Below the pieces are notes generated by a model. That model was not told the origin of the DNA. It did not search any database and saw nothing but the letters and a program-made list of their open reading frames with translations. Both the position numbers and the translations under genes were made by a program. Positions 1 to 11,510 of a stretch of 64,000 bases of DNA are shown here, piece after piece. Origin of the DNA: Hydractinia symbiolongicarpus (taxonomy: Eukaryota > Cnidaria > Hydrozoa > Anthoathecata > Hydractiniidae); assembly GCF_029227915.1 (NCBI RefSeq), contig NC_079877.1, positions 5,334,001-5,398,000 on the forward strand, given 5' to 3'. The stretch's first letter is position 1. Each line of letters begins with the position of its first letter.

Positions 1-1110
1 CGCAGGTTTTCGTTTGCCGGCAATTAAACTTCTTTTATTCAGCGTCTCATCAAAAATGAAAACATTTTTGAAAACTACAAGTCTCATGCGTTTTAGTGGT
101 GAAAAAATAATTTAAAAAATCGTTCGGGAAATGAGTTTACTCCCTGGGTACTTTCTTTGTATACTTTTGACTATACGGGCCAAGCCGGGATTTACGGGAA
201 ATCGCGGGTTTTCGTTTGCCGGCGATTAAACTCCTTTTATTCAGCGTTTCATCAAAAATGAAAACATTTTTAAAAACTACAAGTCTTATGCGTTTTAGTG
301 GTGAAAAAATAATTTAAAAAATCGTTCTGGAAATGAGTTTACTCACAGGGTACTTTCTTTGAAAACATTCGACTATACGGGCCAAGCCCGGGATTTACGG
401 GAAATCGCGGGTTTTCGTTTTCCGGCAAATAAACCTCTTTCATTAAGAGTCTCATCAAAAATGAAAACATTTTTGAAAACTACAAGTCTCATGCGTTTTA
501 GTGGTGAAAAAATAATTTAAAAAATCGTTCAGGAAATGAGGTTACTCCCTGGGTACTTTCTTTTTATACTTTTGACTTAACGGGCCAAGCCGGGATTTAC
601 GGGAAATCGCGGGTTTTCGTTTGCCGGCGATTAAACTCCTTTTATTCAGCGTCTCATCAAAAATGAAAACATTTTTTAAAACTACAAGTCTCATGCGTTT
701 TAGTGGTGAAAAAATAATTTAAAAAATCGTTCGGGAAATGAGTTTACTTCCTGGGTACTTTCTTTGTATACTTTTGACTATACGGGCCAAGCCGGGATTT
801 ACGGGAAATCGCGGGTTTTCGTTTGCCGGCGATTAAACTCCTTTTATTCAGCGTCTCATCAAAAATGAAAACATTTTTAAAAACTACAAGTCTTATGCGT
901 TTTAGTGGTGAAAAAATAATTTAAAAAATCGTTCTGGAAATGAGTTTACTCACAGGGTACTTTCTTTGAAAACATTCGACTATACGGGCCAAGCCCGGGA
1001 TTTACGGGAAATCGCGGGTTTTCGTTTTCCGGCGAATAAACCTCTTTCATTAAGAGTCTCATCAAAAATGAAAACATTTTTGAAAACTACAAGTCTCATG
1101 CGTTTTAGTG
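1..1110 (+). repeat. Higher-order repeat, 607 bp (3 units)
   Basis: Positions 1-500 and 608-1110 match with shared private features: CACAGGGTACTTTC followed by GAAAACATTCG at 361 and 968, and the TTTTCCGG / CTTTCATTAAGAG unit after each. The copies differ at a few bases (CGCAGG against CGCGGG; GGCAAATAAAC against GGCGAATAAAC). The ends are approximate. Confidence 0.75.
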
Positions 1111-1339
1111 GTGAAAAAAAAATTTTAAAAATCATTCGGGAAATGAGTTTACTCCCTGGGTACTTTCTTTGAAAACATTCGACTATACGGGCCAAGCCCG
1201 GGATTTACGGGAAATCGCGGGTTTTCGTTTTCCGGCGAATAAACCTCTTTCATTAAGAGTCTCATCAAAAATGAAAACATTTTTGAAAACTACAAGTCTC
1301 ATGCGTTTTAGTGGTGAAAAAATAATTTAAAAAATCGTT

Positions 1340-2150
1340 CTGGAAATGAGTTTACTCACAGGGTACTTTCTTTGTATACATTCGACTATACGTGTTAAGC
1401 CCGGGATTTACGGGAAATCGCGGGTTTTCGTTTGCCGGCGATTAAACTGCTTTTATTCAGCGTCTCATCAAAAAAGAAAACATTCTTGAAAACTACAAGT
1501 CTCATGCGTTTTAGTGGTGAAATAATAATTTAAAAAATCGTTTGGGAAATGAGTTTACTCCCTGGGTACTTTCTTTGTATACTTTTGACTATACGGGCCG
1601 AGTCCAGGATTTACGGGAAATCGCAGGTTTTCGTTTGCCGGCGATTAAACTTCTTTTATTCAGCGTCTAATCAAAAATGAAAACATTTTTAAAAACTACA
1701 AGTCTCATGTGTTTTAGTGGTGAAAAAATAATTTAAAAAATCGTTCTGGAAATGAGTTTACTCACAGGGTACTTTCTTTGTATACATTCGACTATACGTG
1801 CCAAGCCCGGGATTTACGGGAAATCGCGGGTTTTCGTTTGCCGGCGATTAAACTGCTTTTCTTCAGCGTCTCATCAAAAAAGAAAACATTCTTGAAAACT
1901 ACAAGTCTCATGCGTTTTAGTGGTGAAATAATAATTTAAAAAATCGTTTGGGAAATGCGTTTACTCCCTGGGTACTTTCTTTGTATACTTTTGACTATAC
2001 GGGCCGAGTCCAGGATTTACGGGAAATCGCAGGTTTTCGTTTGCCGGCGATTAAACTTCTTTTATTCAGCGTCTCATCAAAAATGAAAACATTTTTAAAA
2101 ACTACAAGTCTCATGCGTTTTAGTGGTGAAAAAGTAATTTAAAAAATCGT
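1340..2150 (+). repeat. Dimeric repeat, 406 bp (B-A pair twice)
   Basis: A type B unit (TTCGACTATACGTG at 1381 and 1787) is followed each time by a type A unit with CCGAGTCCAGGATTTACGGG and TGAAATAATAATTT. The paired unit is 406 bp. Confidence 0.75.
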
Positions 2151-2349
2151 TCGGGAAATGAGTTTACTCCCTGGGTACTTTCTTTGTATACTTTTGACTA
2201 TACGTGCCAAGCCCGGGATTTACGGGAAATCGCGGGTTTTCGTTTGCCGGCGATTATACTTCTTTTATTCAGCGTCTCATCAAAAATGAAAACATTTTTA
2301 AAAACTACAAGTCTTATGCGTTTTAGTGGTGAAAAAATAATTTAAAATA

Positions 2350-3200
2350 TCGTTCTGGAAATGAGTTTACTCCCTGGGTACTTTCTTTGTATACTTTTGA
2401 CTATACGGGCCGAGTCCGGGATTTAGGGAAATCGCAGGTTTTCGTTTGCCGGCGATTAAACTTCTTTTATTCAGCGTCTCATCAAAAATGAAAACATTTT
2501 TGAAAACTACAAGTGTCATGCGTTTTAGTGGTGAAAAAATAATTTAAAAAATCGTTCGGGAAATGAGTTTACTCCCTGGGTACTTTCTTTGTATACTTTT
2601 GACTATACGGGCCAAGCCCGGGATTTACGGGAAATCGCGGGTTTTCGTTTGCCGGCGATTAAACCTCTTTTATTCAGCGTCTCATCAAAAATGAAAACAT
2701 TTTTAAAAACTACAAGTCTTATGCGTTTTAGTGGTGAAAATATAATTTAAAATATCGTTCTGGAAATGAGTTTACTCCCTGGGTACTTTCTATGTATACT
2801 TTTGACTGTACGGGCCAAGTCGGGATTTACGGGAAATCGCGGGTTTTCGTTTGCCGGCGATTAAACTTCTTTTATTCAGCGTCTCATCAAAAATGAAAAC
2901 ATTTTTAAAAACTACAAGTCTTATGCGTTTTAGTGGTGAAAAAATAATTTAAAATATCGTTCTGGAAATGAGTTTACTCCCTGGGTACTTTCTTTGTATA
3001 CTTTTGACTATACGGGCCGAGTCCGGGATTTAGGGAAATCGCAGGTTTTCGTTTGCCGGCGATTAAACTTCTTTTATTTAGCGTCTCATCAAAAATGAAA
3101 ACATTTTTGAAAACTACAAGTCTCATGCGTTTTAGTGGTGAAAAAATAATTTAAAAAATCGTTCGGGAAATGAGTTTACTCCCTGGGTACTTTCTTTGTA
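2350..3200 (+). repeat. Higher-order repeat, 607 bp (3 units)
   Basis: The private string GAGTCCGGGATTTAGGG, which has lost the C of TTACGGG, occurs at 2412 and 3019, 607 bp apart, with matching flanking units (TTTAAAATATCGTTCTGG before it in both). Confidence 0.75.
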
Positions 3201-4695
3201 TACTTTTGACCATACGGGCCAAGCCGGGATTAACGGGAAATCGCGGGTTTTCGTTTGCCGGCGATTAAACTCCTTTTATTCAGCGTCTCATCAAAAATGA
3301 AAACATTTTTAAAAACTACAAGTCTTATGCGTTTTAGTGGTGAAAAAATAATTTAAAAAATCGTTCTGGAAATGAGTTTACTCACAGGGTACTTTCTTTG
3401 AAAACATTCGACTATACGGGCCAAGCCCGGGATTTACGGGAAATCGCGGGTTTTCGTTTTCCGGCGATTAAACTGCTTTTATTCAGCGTCTCATCAAAAA
3501 TGAAAACATTTTTGAAAACTACAAGTCTCATGCGTTTTAGTGGTGAAAAAAAAATTTTAAAAATCGTTTGGGAAATGAGTTTACTCCCTGGGTACTTTCT
3601 TTGTATACATTCGACTATACGGGTCAAGCCCCGGATTTACGGGGAAACGCGGGATTTCGTTTGCCAGCGATTAAACCTCTTGCATTAAGCGTCTCATCAA
3701 AAATGAAAACATTTTTGAAAACTACAAGTCTCATGCGTTTTAGTGGTGAAAAAATCATTTAAAAAATCGTTGAGGAAATGAGTTTACTCCCTGGGTACTT
3801 TCTTTGTATACTTTTGACTATACGGGCCAAGCCCGGGATTTACGGGAAATCGCGGGTTTTCGTTTGCCGGCGATTAAACTTCTTTTATTTAGCGTCTCAT
3901 CAAAAATGAAAACATTTTTGAAAACTACAAGTCTCATGCGTTTTAGTGGTGAAAAAATAATTTAAAAAATCGTTCGGGAAATGAGTTTACTCCCTGGGTA
4001 CTTTCTTTGTATACTTTTGACTATACGGGCCAAGCCGGGATTAACGGGAAATCGCGGGTTTTCGTTTGCCGGCGATTAAACTCCTTTTATTCAGCGTCTC
4101 ATCAAAAATGAAAACATTTTTAAAAACTACAAGTCTTATGCGTTTTAGTGGTGAAAAAATAATTTAAAAAATCGTTCTGGAAATGAGTTTACTCACAGGG
4201 TACTTTCTTTGAAAACATTCGACTATACGGGCCAAGCCCGGGATTTACGGGAAATCGCGGGTTTTCGTTTTCCGGCGATTAAACTGCTTTTATTCAGCGT
4301 CTCATCAAAAATGAAAACATTTTTGAAAACTACAAGTCTCATGCGTGTTAGTGGTGAAAAAAAAATTTTAAAAATCGTTCGGGAAATGAGTTTACTCCCT
4401 GGGTACTTTCTTTGTATACATTCGACTATACGGGCCAAGCCCCGGATTTACGGGGAAACGCGGGATTTCGTTTGCCAGCGATTAAACCTCTTGCATTAAG
4501 CGTCTCATCAAAAATGAAAACATTTTTGAAAACTACAAGTCTCATGCGTTTTAGTGGTGAAAAAATCATTTAAAAAATCGTTGAGGAAATGAGTTTACTC
4601 CCTGGGTACTTTCTTTGTATACTTTTGACTATACGGGCCAAGCCCGGGATTTACGGGAAATCGCGGGTTTTCGTTTGCCGGCGATTAAACTTCTT
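3060..4695 (+). repeat. Higher-order repeat, 811 bp (4 units), two copies
   Basis: Private markers recur at +811: TTTATTTAGCG (3077/3888), GGATTAACGGG (3231/4042), GAAAACATTCG (3398/4209) and CCCCGGATTTACGGGG (about 3630/4440). The longest spurious frames of the left array, 96 codons each at 3398 and 4209, are simply these two copies. Confidence 0.85.
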
Positions 4696-7048
4696 TTATT
4701 CAGCGTCTCATCAAAAATGAAAACATTTTTAAAAACTGCAAGTCTCATGCGTTTTAGTGGTGAAATAATAATTTAAAAAATCGTTTGGGAAATGAGTTTA
4801 CTCCCTGGGTACTTTCTTTGTATACTTTTGACTACACGGGCCGAGTCCAGGATTTACGGGAAATCGCAGGTTTTCGTTTGCCGGCGATTAAACTTCTTTA
4901 TTCAGCGTCTCATCAAAAATGAAAACACTTTTAAAAACTACAAGTCTCATGCGTTTTAGTGGTGAAAAAGTAATTTAAAAAATCGTTCGGGAAATGAGTT
5001 TACTCCCTGGGTACTTTCTTTGTATACTTTTGACTATACGGGCCAAGCCCGAGATTTAAGGGAAATCGCAGGTTTTCGTTTGCCGGCGATTAAACTTTTT
5101 TTATTCAGCGTCTCATCAAAAATGAAAACATTTTTGAAAACTACAAGTCTCATGCGTTTTAGTGGTGAAAAAATAATTTAAAAAATCGTTCGGGAAATGA
5201 GTTTACTCCTTGGGTACTTTCTTTGTATGCTTTTGACTCTGCGGGCCAAGCCGGGATTTACGGGAAATCGCGGGTTTTCGTTTGCCGGCGATTAAACTTC
5301 TTTTATTCAGCGTCTAATCAAAAATGAAAACATTTTTAAAAACTACAAGTCTTATGCGTTTTAGTGGTGAAAAAATAATTTAAAAAATCGTTCTGGAAAT
5401 AAGTTTACTCACAGGGTACTTTCTTTGTATACATTCGACTATACGTGCCAAGCCCGGGATTTACAGGAAATCGCGGGTTTTCGTTTGCCGGCGATTAAAC
5501 TGCTTTTATCCAGCGTCTCATCAAAAATGAAAACATTCTTGAAAACTACAAGTCTCATGCGTTTTAGTGGTGAAATAATAATTTAAAAAATCGTTTGGGA
5601 AATGAGTTTACTCCCTGGGTACTTTCTTTGTATACTTTTGACTATACGGGCCGAGTCCAGGATTTACGGGAAATCGCAGGTTTTTGTTTGCCGGCGATTA
5701 AACTTCTTTTATTCAGCGTCTCATCAAAAATGAAAACATTTTTAAAAACTACAAGTCTCATGCGTTTTAGTGGTGAAAAAGTAATTTAAAAAATCGTTCG
5801 GGAAATGAGTTTACTCCCTGGGTACTTTCTTTGTATACTTTTGACTATACGGGCCAAGCCGGGATTTACGGGAAATCGCGGGTTTTCGTTTGCCGGCGAT
5901 TAAACTTCTTTTATTCAGCGTCTCATCAAAAATGAAAACAATTTTAAAAACTACAAGTCTTATGCGTTTTAGTGGTGAAAAAATAATTTAAAAAATCGTT
6001 CTGGAAATGAGTTTACTCACAGGGTACTTTCTTTGTATACATTCAACTATACGTGCCAAGCCCGTTATATACGGGAAATCGCGGGTTTTCGTTTGCCGGC
6101 GATTAAACTGCTTTTATTCAGCGTCTCATCAAAAAAGAAAACATTCTTGAAAACTACAAGTCTCATGCGTTTTAGTGGTGAAATAATAATTTAAAAAATC
6201 GTTTGGGAAATGAGTTTACTCCCTGGGTACTTTCTTTGTATACTTTTGACTATACGGGCCGAGTCCAGGATTTACCGGAAATCGCAGGTTTTCGTTTGCC
6301 GGCGATTAAACTTCTTTTATTCAGCGTCTCATCAAAAATGAAAACATTTTTAAAAACTACAAGTCTTATGCGTTTTAGTGGTGAAAAAATAATTTAAAAA
6401 ATCGTTCTGGAAATGAGTTTACTCACAGGGTACTTTCTTTGTATACATTCGACTATACGTGCCAAGCCTGGGATTTACGGGAAATCGCGGGTTTTCCTTT
6501 GCCGGCGATTAAACTGCTTTTATTCAGCGTCTCATCAAAAATGAAAACATTCTTGAAAACTACAAGTCTCATGCGTTTTAGTGGTAAAATAATAATTTAA
6601 AAAATCGTTTGGGAAATGAGTTTACTCCCTGGGTACTTTCTTTGTATACTTTTGACTATACGGGCCAAGCCCGGGATTTACGGGAAATCGCGGGTTTTCG
6701 TTTGCCGGCGATTAAACTTCTTTTATTCAGCGTCTCATCAAAAATGAAAACATTTTTGAAAACTGCAAGTCTTATGCGTTTTAGTGGTGAAAAAATAATT
6801 TAAAAAATCGTTCGGGAAATGAGTTTACTCCCTGGGTACTTTCTTTGTATACTTTTGACTATACGGGCCAAGCCGGGATTTACGGGAAATCGCGGGTTTT
6901 CGTTTGCCGGCGATTAAACTTCTTTTATTCAGCGTCTCATCAAAAATGTAAACATTTTTAAAAACTACAAGTCTTATGCGTTTTAGTGGTGAAAAAATAA
7001 TTTAAAAAATCGTTCTGGAAATGAGTTTACTCACAGGGTACTTTCTTT

Positions 7049-7251
7049 GTATACATTCGACTATACGTGCCAAGCCCGGGATTTACGGGAAATCGCGGGT
7101 TTTCGTTTGCCGGCGATTAAACTGCTTTTATTCAGCGTCTCATCAAAAAAGAAAACATTCTTGAAAACTACAAGTCTCATGCGTTTTAGTGGTGAAATAA
7201 TAATTTAAAAAATCGTTCGGGAAATGAGTTTACTCCCTGGGTACTTTCTTT
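7049..7251 (+). repeat. Reference monomer, type B (ACATTCGACT / TATACGTGCC), 203 bp
   Basis: Marked by GTATACATTCGACTATACGTG in place of the type A sequence. It is preceded by CTGGAAATGAGTTTACTCACAGGG rather than CTCCCTGGG, split here into its two linked sites: TTCTGGAAATG and ACTCACAGGG. The linked changes travel together in most copies (on the right array they read CCCTGTGAGT and GGCACGTATAGTCGAATG). This copy has AAAAAAGAAAAC in the dyad region, which breaks the hairpin; many other type B copies keep it. Confidence 0.8.
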
Positions 7252-8671
7252 GTATACTTTTGACTATACGGGCCGAGTCCAGGATTTACCGGAAATCGCA
7301 GGTTTTCGTTTGCCGGCGATTAAACTTCTTTTATTCAGCGTCTAATCAAAAATGAAAACATTTTTAAAAACTACAAGTATTATGCGTTTTAGTGGTGAAA
7401 AAATAATTTAAAAAATCGTTCTGGAAATAAGTTTACTCACAGGGTACTTTCTTTGTATACATTCGACTATACGTGCCAAGCCCGGGATTTACAGGAAATC
7501 GCGGGTTTTCGTTTGCCGGCGATTAAACTGCTTTTATCCAGCGTCTCATCAAAAATGAAAACATTCTTGAAAACTACAAGTCTCATGCGTTTTAGTGGTG
7601 AAATAATAATTTAAAAAATCGTTTGGGAAATGAGTTTACTCCCTGGGTACTTTCTTTGTATACTTTTGACTATACGGGCCGAGTCCAGGATTTACGGGAA
7701 ATCGCAGGTTTTTGTTTGCCGGCGATTAAACTTCTTTTATTCAGCGTCTCATCAAAAATGAAAACATTTTTAAAAACTACAAGTCTCATGCGTTTTAGTG
7801 GTGAAAAAGTAATTTAAAAAATCGTTCGGGAAATGAGTTTACTCCCTGGGTACTTTCTTTGTATACTTTTGACTATACGGGCCAAGCCGGGATTTACGGG
7901 AAATCGCGGGTTTTCGTTTGCCGGCGATTAAACTTCTTTTATTCAGCGTCTCATCAAAAATGAAAACAATTTTAAAAACTACAAGTCTTATGCGTTTTAG
8001 TGGTGAAAAAATAATTTAAAAAATCGTTCTGGAAATGAGTTTACTCACAGGGTACTTTCTTTGTATACATTCAACTATACGTGCCAAGCCCGTTATATAC
8101 GGGAAATCGCGGGTTTTCGTTTGCCGGCGATTAAACTGCTTTTATTCAGCGTCTCATCAAAAAAGAAAACATTCTTGAAAACTACAAGTCTCATGCGTTT
8201 TAGTGGTGAAATAATAATTTAAAAAATCGTTTGGGAAATGAGTTTACTCCCTGGGTACTTTCTTTGTATACTTTTGACTATACGGGCCGAGTCCAGGATT
8301 TACCGGAAATCGCAGGTTTTCGTTTGCCGGCGATTAAACTTCTTTTATTCAGCGTCTCATCAAAAATGAAAACATTTTTAAAAACTACAAGTCTTATGCG
8401 TTTTAGTGGTGAAAAAATAATTTAAAAAATCGTTCTGGAAATGAGTTTACTCACAGGGTACTTTCTTTGTATACATTGGACTATACGTGCCAAGCCTGGG
8501 ATTTACGGGAAATCGCGGGTTTTCCTTTGCCGGCGATTAAACTGCTTTTATTCAGCGTCTCATCAAAAATGAAAACATTCTTGAAAACTACAAGTCTCAT
8601 GCGTTTTAGTGGTAAAATAATAATTTAAAAAATCGTTTGGGAAATGAGTTTACTCCCTGGGTACTTTCTTT

Positions 8672-8874
8672 GTATACTTTTGACTATACGGGCCAAGCCC
8701 GGGATTTACGGGAAATCGCGGGTTTTCGTTTGCCGGCGATTAAACTTCTTTTATTCAGCGTCTCATCAAAAATGAAAACATTTTTGAAAACTACAAGTCT
8801 CATGCGTTTTAGTGGTGAAAAAATAATTTAAAAAATCGTTCGGGAAATGAGTTTACTCCCTGGGTACTTTCTTT
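8672..8874 (+). repeat. Reference monomer, type A (TTTTGACT / CCCGGG), 203 bp
   Basis: Unit measured from one GTATAC to the next. Type A is marked by GTATACTTTTGACTATACGG, then GCCAAGCCCGGGATTTACGGG and an intact GCCGGC. It is usually preceded by CTCCCTGGGTACTTTC. This copy contains the complete 9-bp dyad at 8766-8787. Type A units alternate irregularly with type B in the left array and remain common on the reverse strand of the right array. Confidence 0.85.
8766..8787. other. Intra-unit perfect dyad, representative copy
   Basis: TCAAAAATG, a 4-nt AAAA loop, then CATTTTTGA: a 9-bp perfect inverted repeat able to form a hairpin or cruciform. The same element recurs in a large share of the units on both sides of the inversion. 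In the common TTTTTAAAAATG variants the stem is reduced to 7 bp but stays centred on the same loop. It is the best-conserved symmetric element I see in the monomer. Confidence 0.8.
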
Positions 8875-9639
8875 GTATACTTTTGACTATACGGGCCAAG
8901 CCGGGATTTACGGGAAATCGCGGGTTTTCGTTTGCCGGCGATTAAACTTCTTTTATTCAGCGTCTCATCAAAAATGTAAACATTTTTAAAAACTACAAGT
9001 CTTATGCGTTTTAGTGGTGAAAAAATAATTTAAAAAATCGTTCTGGAAATGAGTTTACTCACAGGGTACTTTCTTTGTATACATTCGACTATACGTGCCA
9101 AGCCCGGGATTTACGGGAAATCGCGGGTTTTCGTTTGCCGGCGATTAAACTGCTTTTATTCAGCGTCTCATCAAAAAAGAAAACATTCTTGAAAACTACA
9201 AGTCTCATGCGTTTTAGTGGTGAAATAATAATTTAAAAAATCGTTCGGGAAATGAGTTTACTCCCTGGGTACTTTCTTTGTATACTTTTGACTATACGGG
9301 CCGAGTCCAGGATTTACCGGAAATCGCAGGTTTTCGTTTGCCGGCGATTAAACTTCTTTTATTCAGCGTCTCATCAAAAATGAAAACATTTTTAAAAACT
9401 ACAAGTCTTATGCGTTTTAGTGGTGAAAAAATAATTTAAAAAATCGTTCTGGAAATGAGTTTACTCACAGGGTACTTTCTTTGTATACATTAGACTATAC
9501 GTGCCAAGCCTGGGATTTACGGGAAATCGCGGGTTTTCCTTTGCCGGCGATTAAACTGCTTTTATTCAGCGTCTCATCAAAAATGAAAACATTCTTGAAA
9601 ACTACAAGTCTCATGCGTTTTAGTGGTGAAATAATAATT

Positions 9640-9710
9640 TAAAAAATCGTTTGGGAAAGTATACAAAGAACGTACCCAGGGAGTAAACTCATTTCCCGAA
9701 CGATTTTTAA
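9640..9710. other. Satellite orientation switch (inversion junction)
   Basis: The forward array reads normally up to TCGTTTGGGAAA, ending at 9658. It should continue TGAGTTTACTCCC, but GTATACAAAGAACGTACCC follows, which is the reverse-strand repeat. The join removes 27 bp of the forward unit between GGGAAA and its GTATAC: the GTATAC at 9659 is 176 bp from the previous one at 9483 instead of 203. The forward side (GGGAAA) and the reverse-strand sequence normally preceding GTATAC (GTCAAAA) share AAA, so a 3-bp microhomology is available at the breakpoint. The near-mirror arms GTTTGGGAAA (to 9658) and TTTCCCGAAC (from 9692) flank a 33-bp spacer at 9659-9691. Whether this is genomic or an assembly join cannot be told from the sequence alone. 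Confidence 0.9.
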
Positions 9711-9899
9711 AATTTTTTTTTCACCACTAAAACGCATGAGACTTGTAGTTTTCAAAAATGTTTTCATTTTTGATGAGACGCTGAATAAAAGAAGTTTAAT
9801 CGCCGGCAAACGAAACCCGCGATTTCCCGTAAATCCCGGGCTTCGCCGTATAGTCAAAAGTATACAAAGAAAGTACCCAGGGAGTAAACTCATTTCCCG

Positions 9900-11510
9900 A
9901 ACGATTTTTTAAATTACTTTTTTACCACTAAAACGCATGAGACTTTTAGTTTTCCAAAATGTTTTCATTTTGGATAAGACGCTGAATAAAAGCAGTTTAA
10001 TCGCCGGCAAACGAAATCCCGCGTTTTTCCGTAAATCCGGGGCTTGGCCCGTATAATCGAATGTAAACAAAGAAAGTACCCAGGGAGTAAACTCATTTCC
10101 CGAACGATTTTTTAAATTTTTTTTTCACCACTAAAACGCATGAGACTTGTAGTTTTCAAAAATATTTTCATTTTTGATGAGACGCTTAATGAAAGAAGTT
10201 TAATCGCCGGAAAACGAAAACCCGCGATTTCCCGTAAATCCCGGGCTTGGCCCGTATAGTCAAATGTATACAAAAAAAGTACCCTGTGAGTAAACTCATT
10301 TCCAGAACGATTTTTTAAATTATTTTTTCACCACTAAAACACATGAGACTTGTAGTTTTTAAAAATGTTTTCATTTTTGATGAGACGCTGAATAAAAGAA
10401 GTTTAATCGCCGGCAAACGAAAACCCGCGATTTCCCGTAAATCCCGGCTTGGCCCGTATAGTCAAAAGTATATAAAGAAAGTACCCAGGGAGTAAACTCA
10501 TTTCCCGAACGATTTTTTAAATTACTTTTTCACCACTAAAACGCATGAGACTTGTAGTTTTCAAAAATGTTTTCATTTTTGATGAGACGCTGAATAAAAG
10601 AAGTTTAATCGCCGGCAAACGAAAACCCGCGATTTCCCGTAAATCCCGGGCTTGGCCCGTATAGTCAAAAGTATACAAAGAAAGTACCCAGGGAGTAAAC
10701 TCATTTCCCTAACGATTTTTTAAATTACTTTTTCACCACTAAAACGCATGAGACTTTTAGTTTTCCAAAATGTTTTCATTTTGGATAAGACGCTGAATAA
10801 AAGCAGTTTAATCGCCGGCAAACGAAATCCCGCGTTTTTCCGTAAATCCGGGGCTTGGCCCGTATAATCGAATGTAAACAAAGAAAGTACCCAGGGAGTA
10901 AACTCATTTCCCGAACGATTTTTTAAATTTTTTTTTCACCACTAAAACGCATGAGACTTGTAGTTTTCAAAAATATTTTCATTTTTGATGAGACGCTTAA
11001 TGAAAGAAGTTTAATCGCCGGAAAACGAAAACCCGCGATTTCCCGTAAATCCCGGGCTTGGCCCGTATAGTCAAATGTATACAAAAAAAGTACCCTGTGA
11101 GTAAACTCATTTCCAGAACGATTTTTTAAATTATTTTTTCACCACTAAAACACATGAGACTTGTAGTTTTTAAAAATGTTTTCATTTTTGATGAGACGCT
11201 GAATAAAAGAAGTTTAATCGCCGGCAAACGAAAACCCGCGATTTCCCGTAAATCCCGGCTTGGCCCGTATAGTCAAAAGTATATAAAGAAAGTACCCAGG
11301 GAGTAAACTCATTTCCCGAACGATTTTTTAAATTACTTTTTCACCACTAAAACGCATGAGACTTGTAGTTTTCAAAAATGTTTTCATTTTTGATGAGACG
11401 CTGAATAAAAGAAGTTTAATCGCCGGCAAACGAAAACCCGCGATTTCCCGTAAATCCCGGGCTTGGCCCGTATAGTCAAAAGTATACAAAGAAAGTACCC
11501 AGGGAGTAAA
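9900..11510 (-). repeat. Higher-order repeat, 811 bp (4 units), two copies
   Basis: The shared private strings GCGTTTTTCCGTAAATCCGG (10021/10832), ATGTAAACAAAG, TTTTGGATAAGACGC, AAATATTTTCATTTTTG and AAAACACATGAG recur at +811. This is the first higher-order repeat to the right of the inversion. Its CGGGGC unit is the reverse-strand relative of the CCCCGG unit of the 811-bp repeat at 3060-4695. Confidence 0.85.

Larger units (their letters stand above)
5280..9650 (+). repeat. Higher-order repeat, 2028 bp (10 units), about 2.1 copies
   Basis: Positions 5280-7307 and 7308-9335 match at an offset of 2028 bp, including private marks such as CGTCTAATC, GTTTTTGTTTGCC, CCCGTTATATACGGG and TTTTCCTTTGCCGG. 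The order of monomer types (B A A B A B A A B A) is preserved. The final stretch to the inversion junction (about 9300-9650) instead matches the sequence 1014 bp upstream, so the decamer has a pentameric substructure. Confidence 0.9.
1..9658 (+). repeat. Satellite array, forward orientation, about 48 units of about 203 bp
   Basis: Head-to-tail units, recognisable on the + strand by the order CGTTCGGGAAATGAG, GGGTACTTTCTTTGTATAC, GACTATACGGGCC, TTACGGGAAATCGCGGG, TTCGTTTGCCGGCGATTAAA, AGCGTCTCATC, GAAAACATTTTT, ACAAGTCTCATGCGTTTTAG and TGGTGAAAAAATAATTTAAA. Successive GTATAC sites are normally 203 bp apart, or 202 bp where CCCGGG has lost one C. Monomers differ by scattered substitutions and 1-bp indels. 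No foreign sequence interrupts them. The array enters from beyond the left edge of the window and stops in mid-unit at 9658. Seen directly; the label 'satellite' follows from the tandem organisation. No gene lies in this interval. Confidence 0.98.

Noticed and set aside
379-395. Possible CENP-B box (TTCGNNNNANNCGGGN) in ATTCGACTATACGGGCC
   Set aside because: TTCG and CGGG are present, but the spacing is one base too short and the central A is out of position. Most units read TTTTGACT instead of ATTCGACT, or CGTG instead of CGGG. It does not meet the motif.
9765-9800. Possible hammerhead ribozyme core (TGATGAG ... GAA / CGAAAAC) on the + strand of the right array
   Set aside because: Satellites with hammerheads exist, but here C3 of CUGANGA is a T, the GAA is followed by T rather than A, the segment between (ACGCT) cannot form stem II, and the more distant CGAAAA gives no plausible stem either. 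A covariance-model search would settle it; I would expect no hit.
9639-9893. Open frame crossing the inversion junction (84 codons, ATG start on the minus strand)
   Set aside because: Its C-terminal end (YVLCILSQTIF) is just antisense read-through past 9659. It is an accident of the junction.
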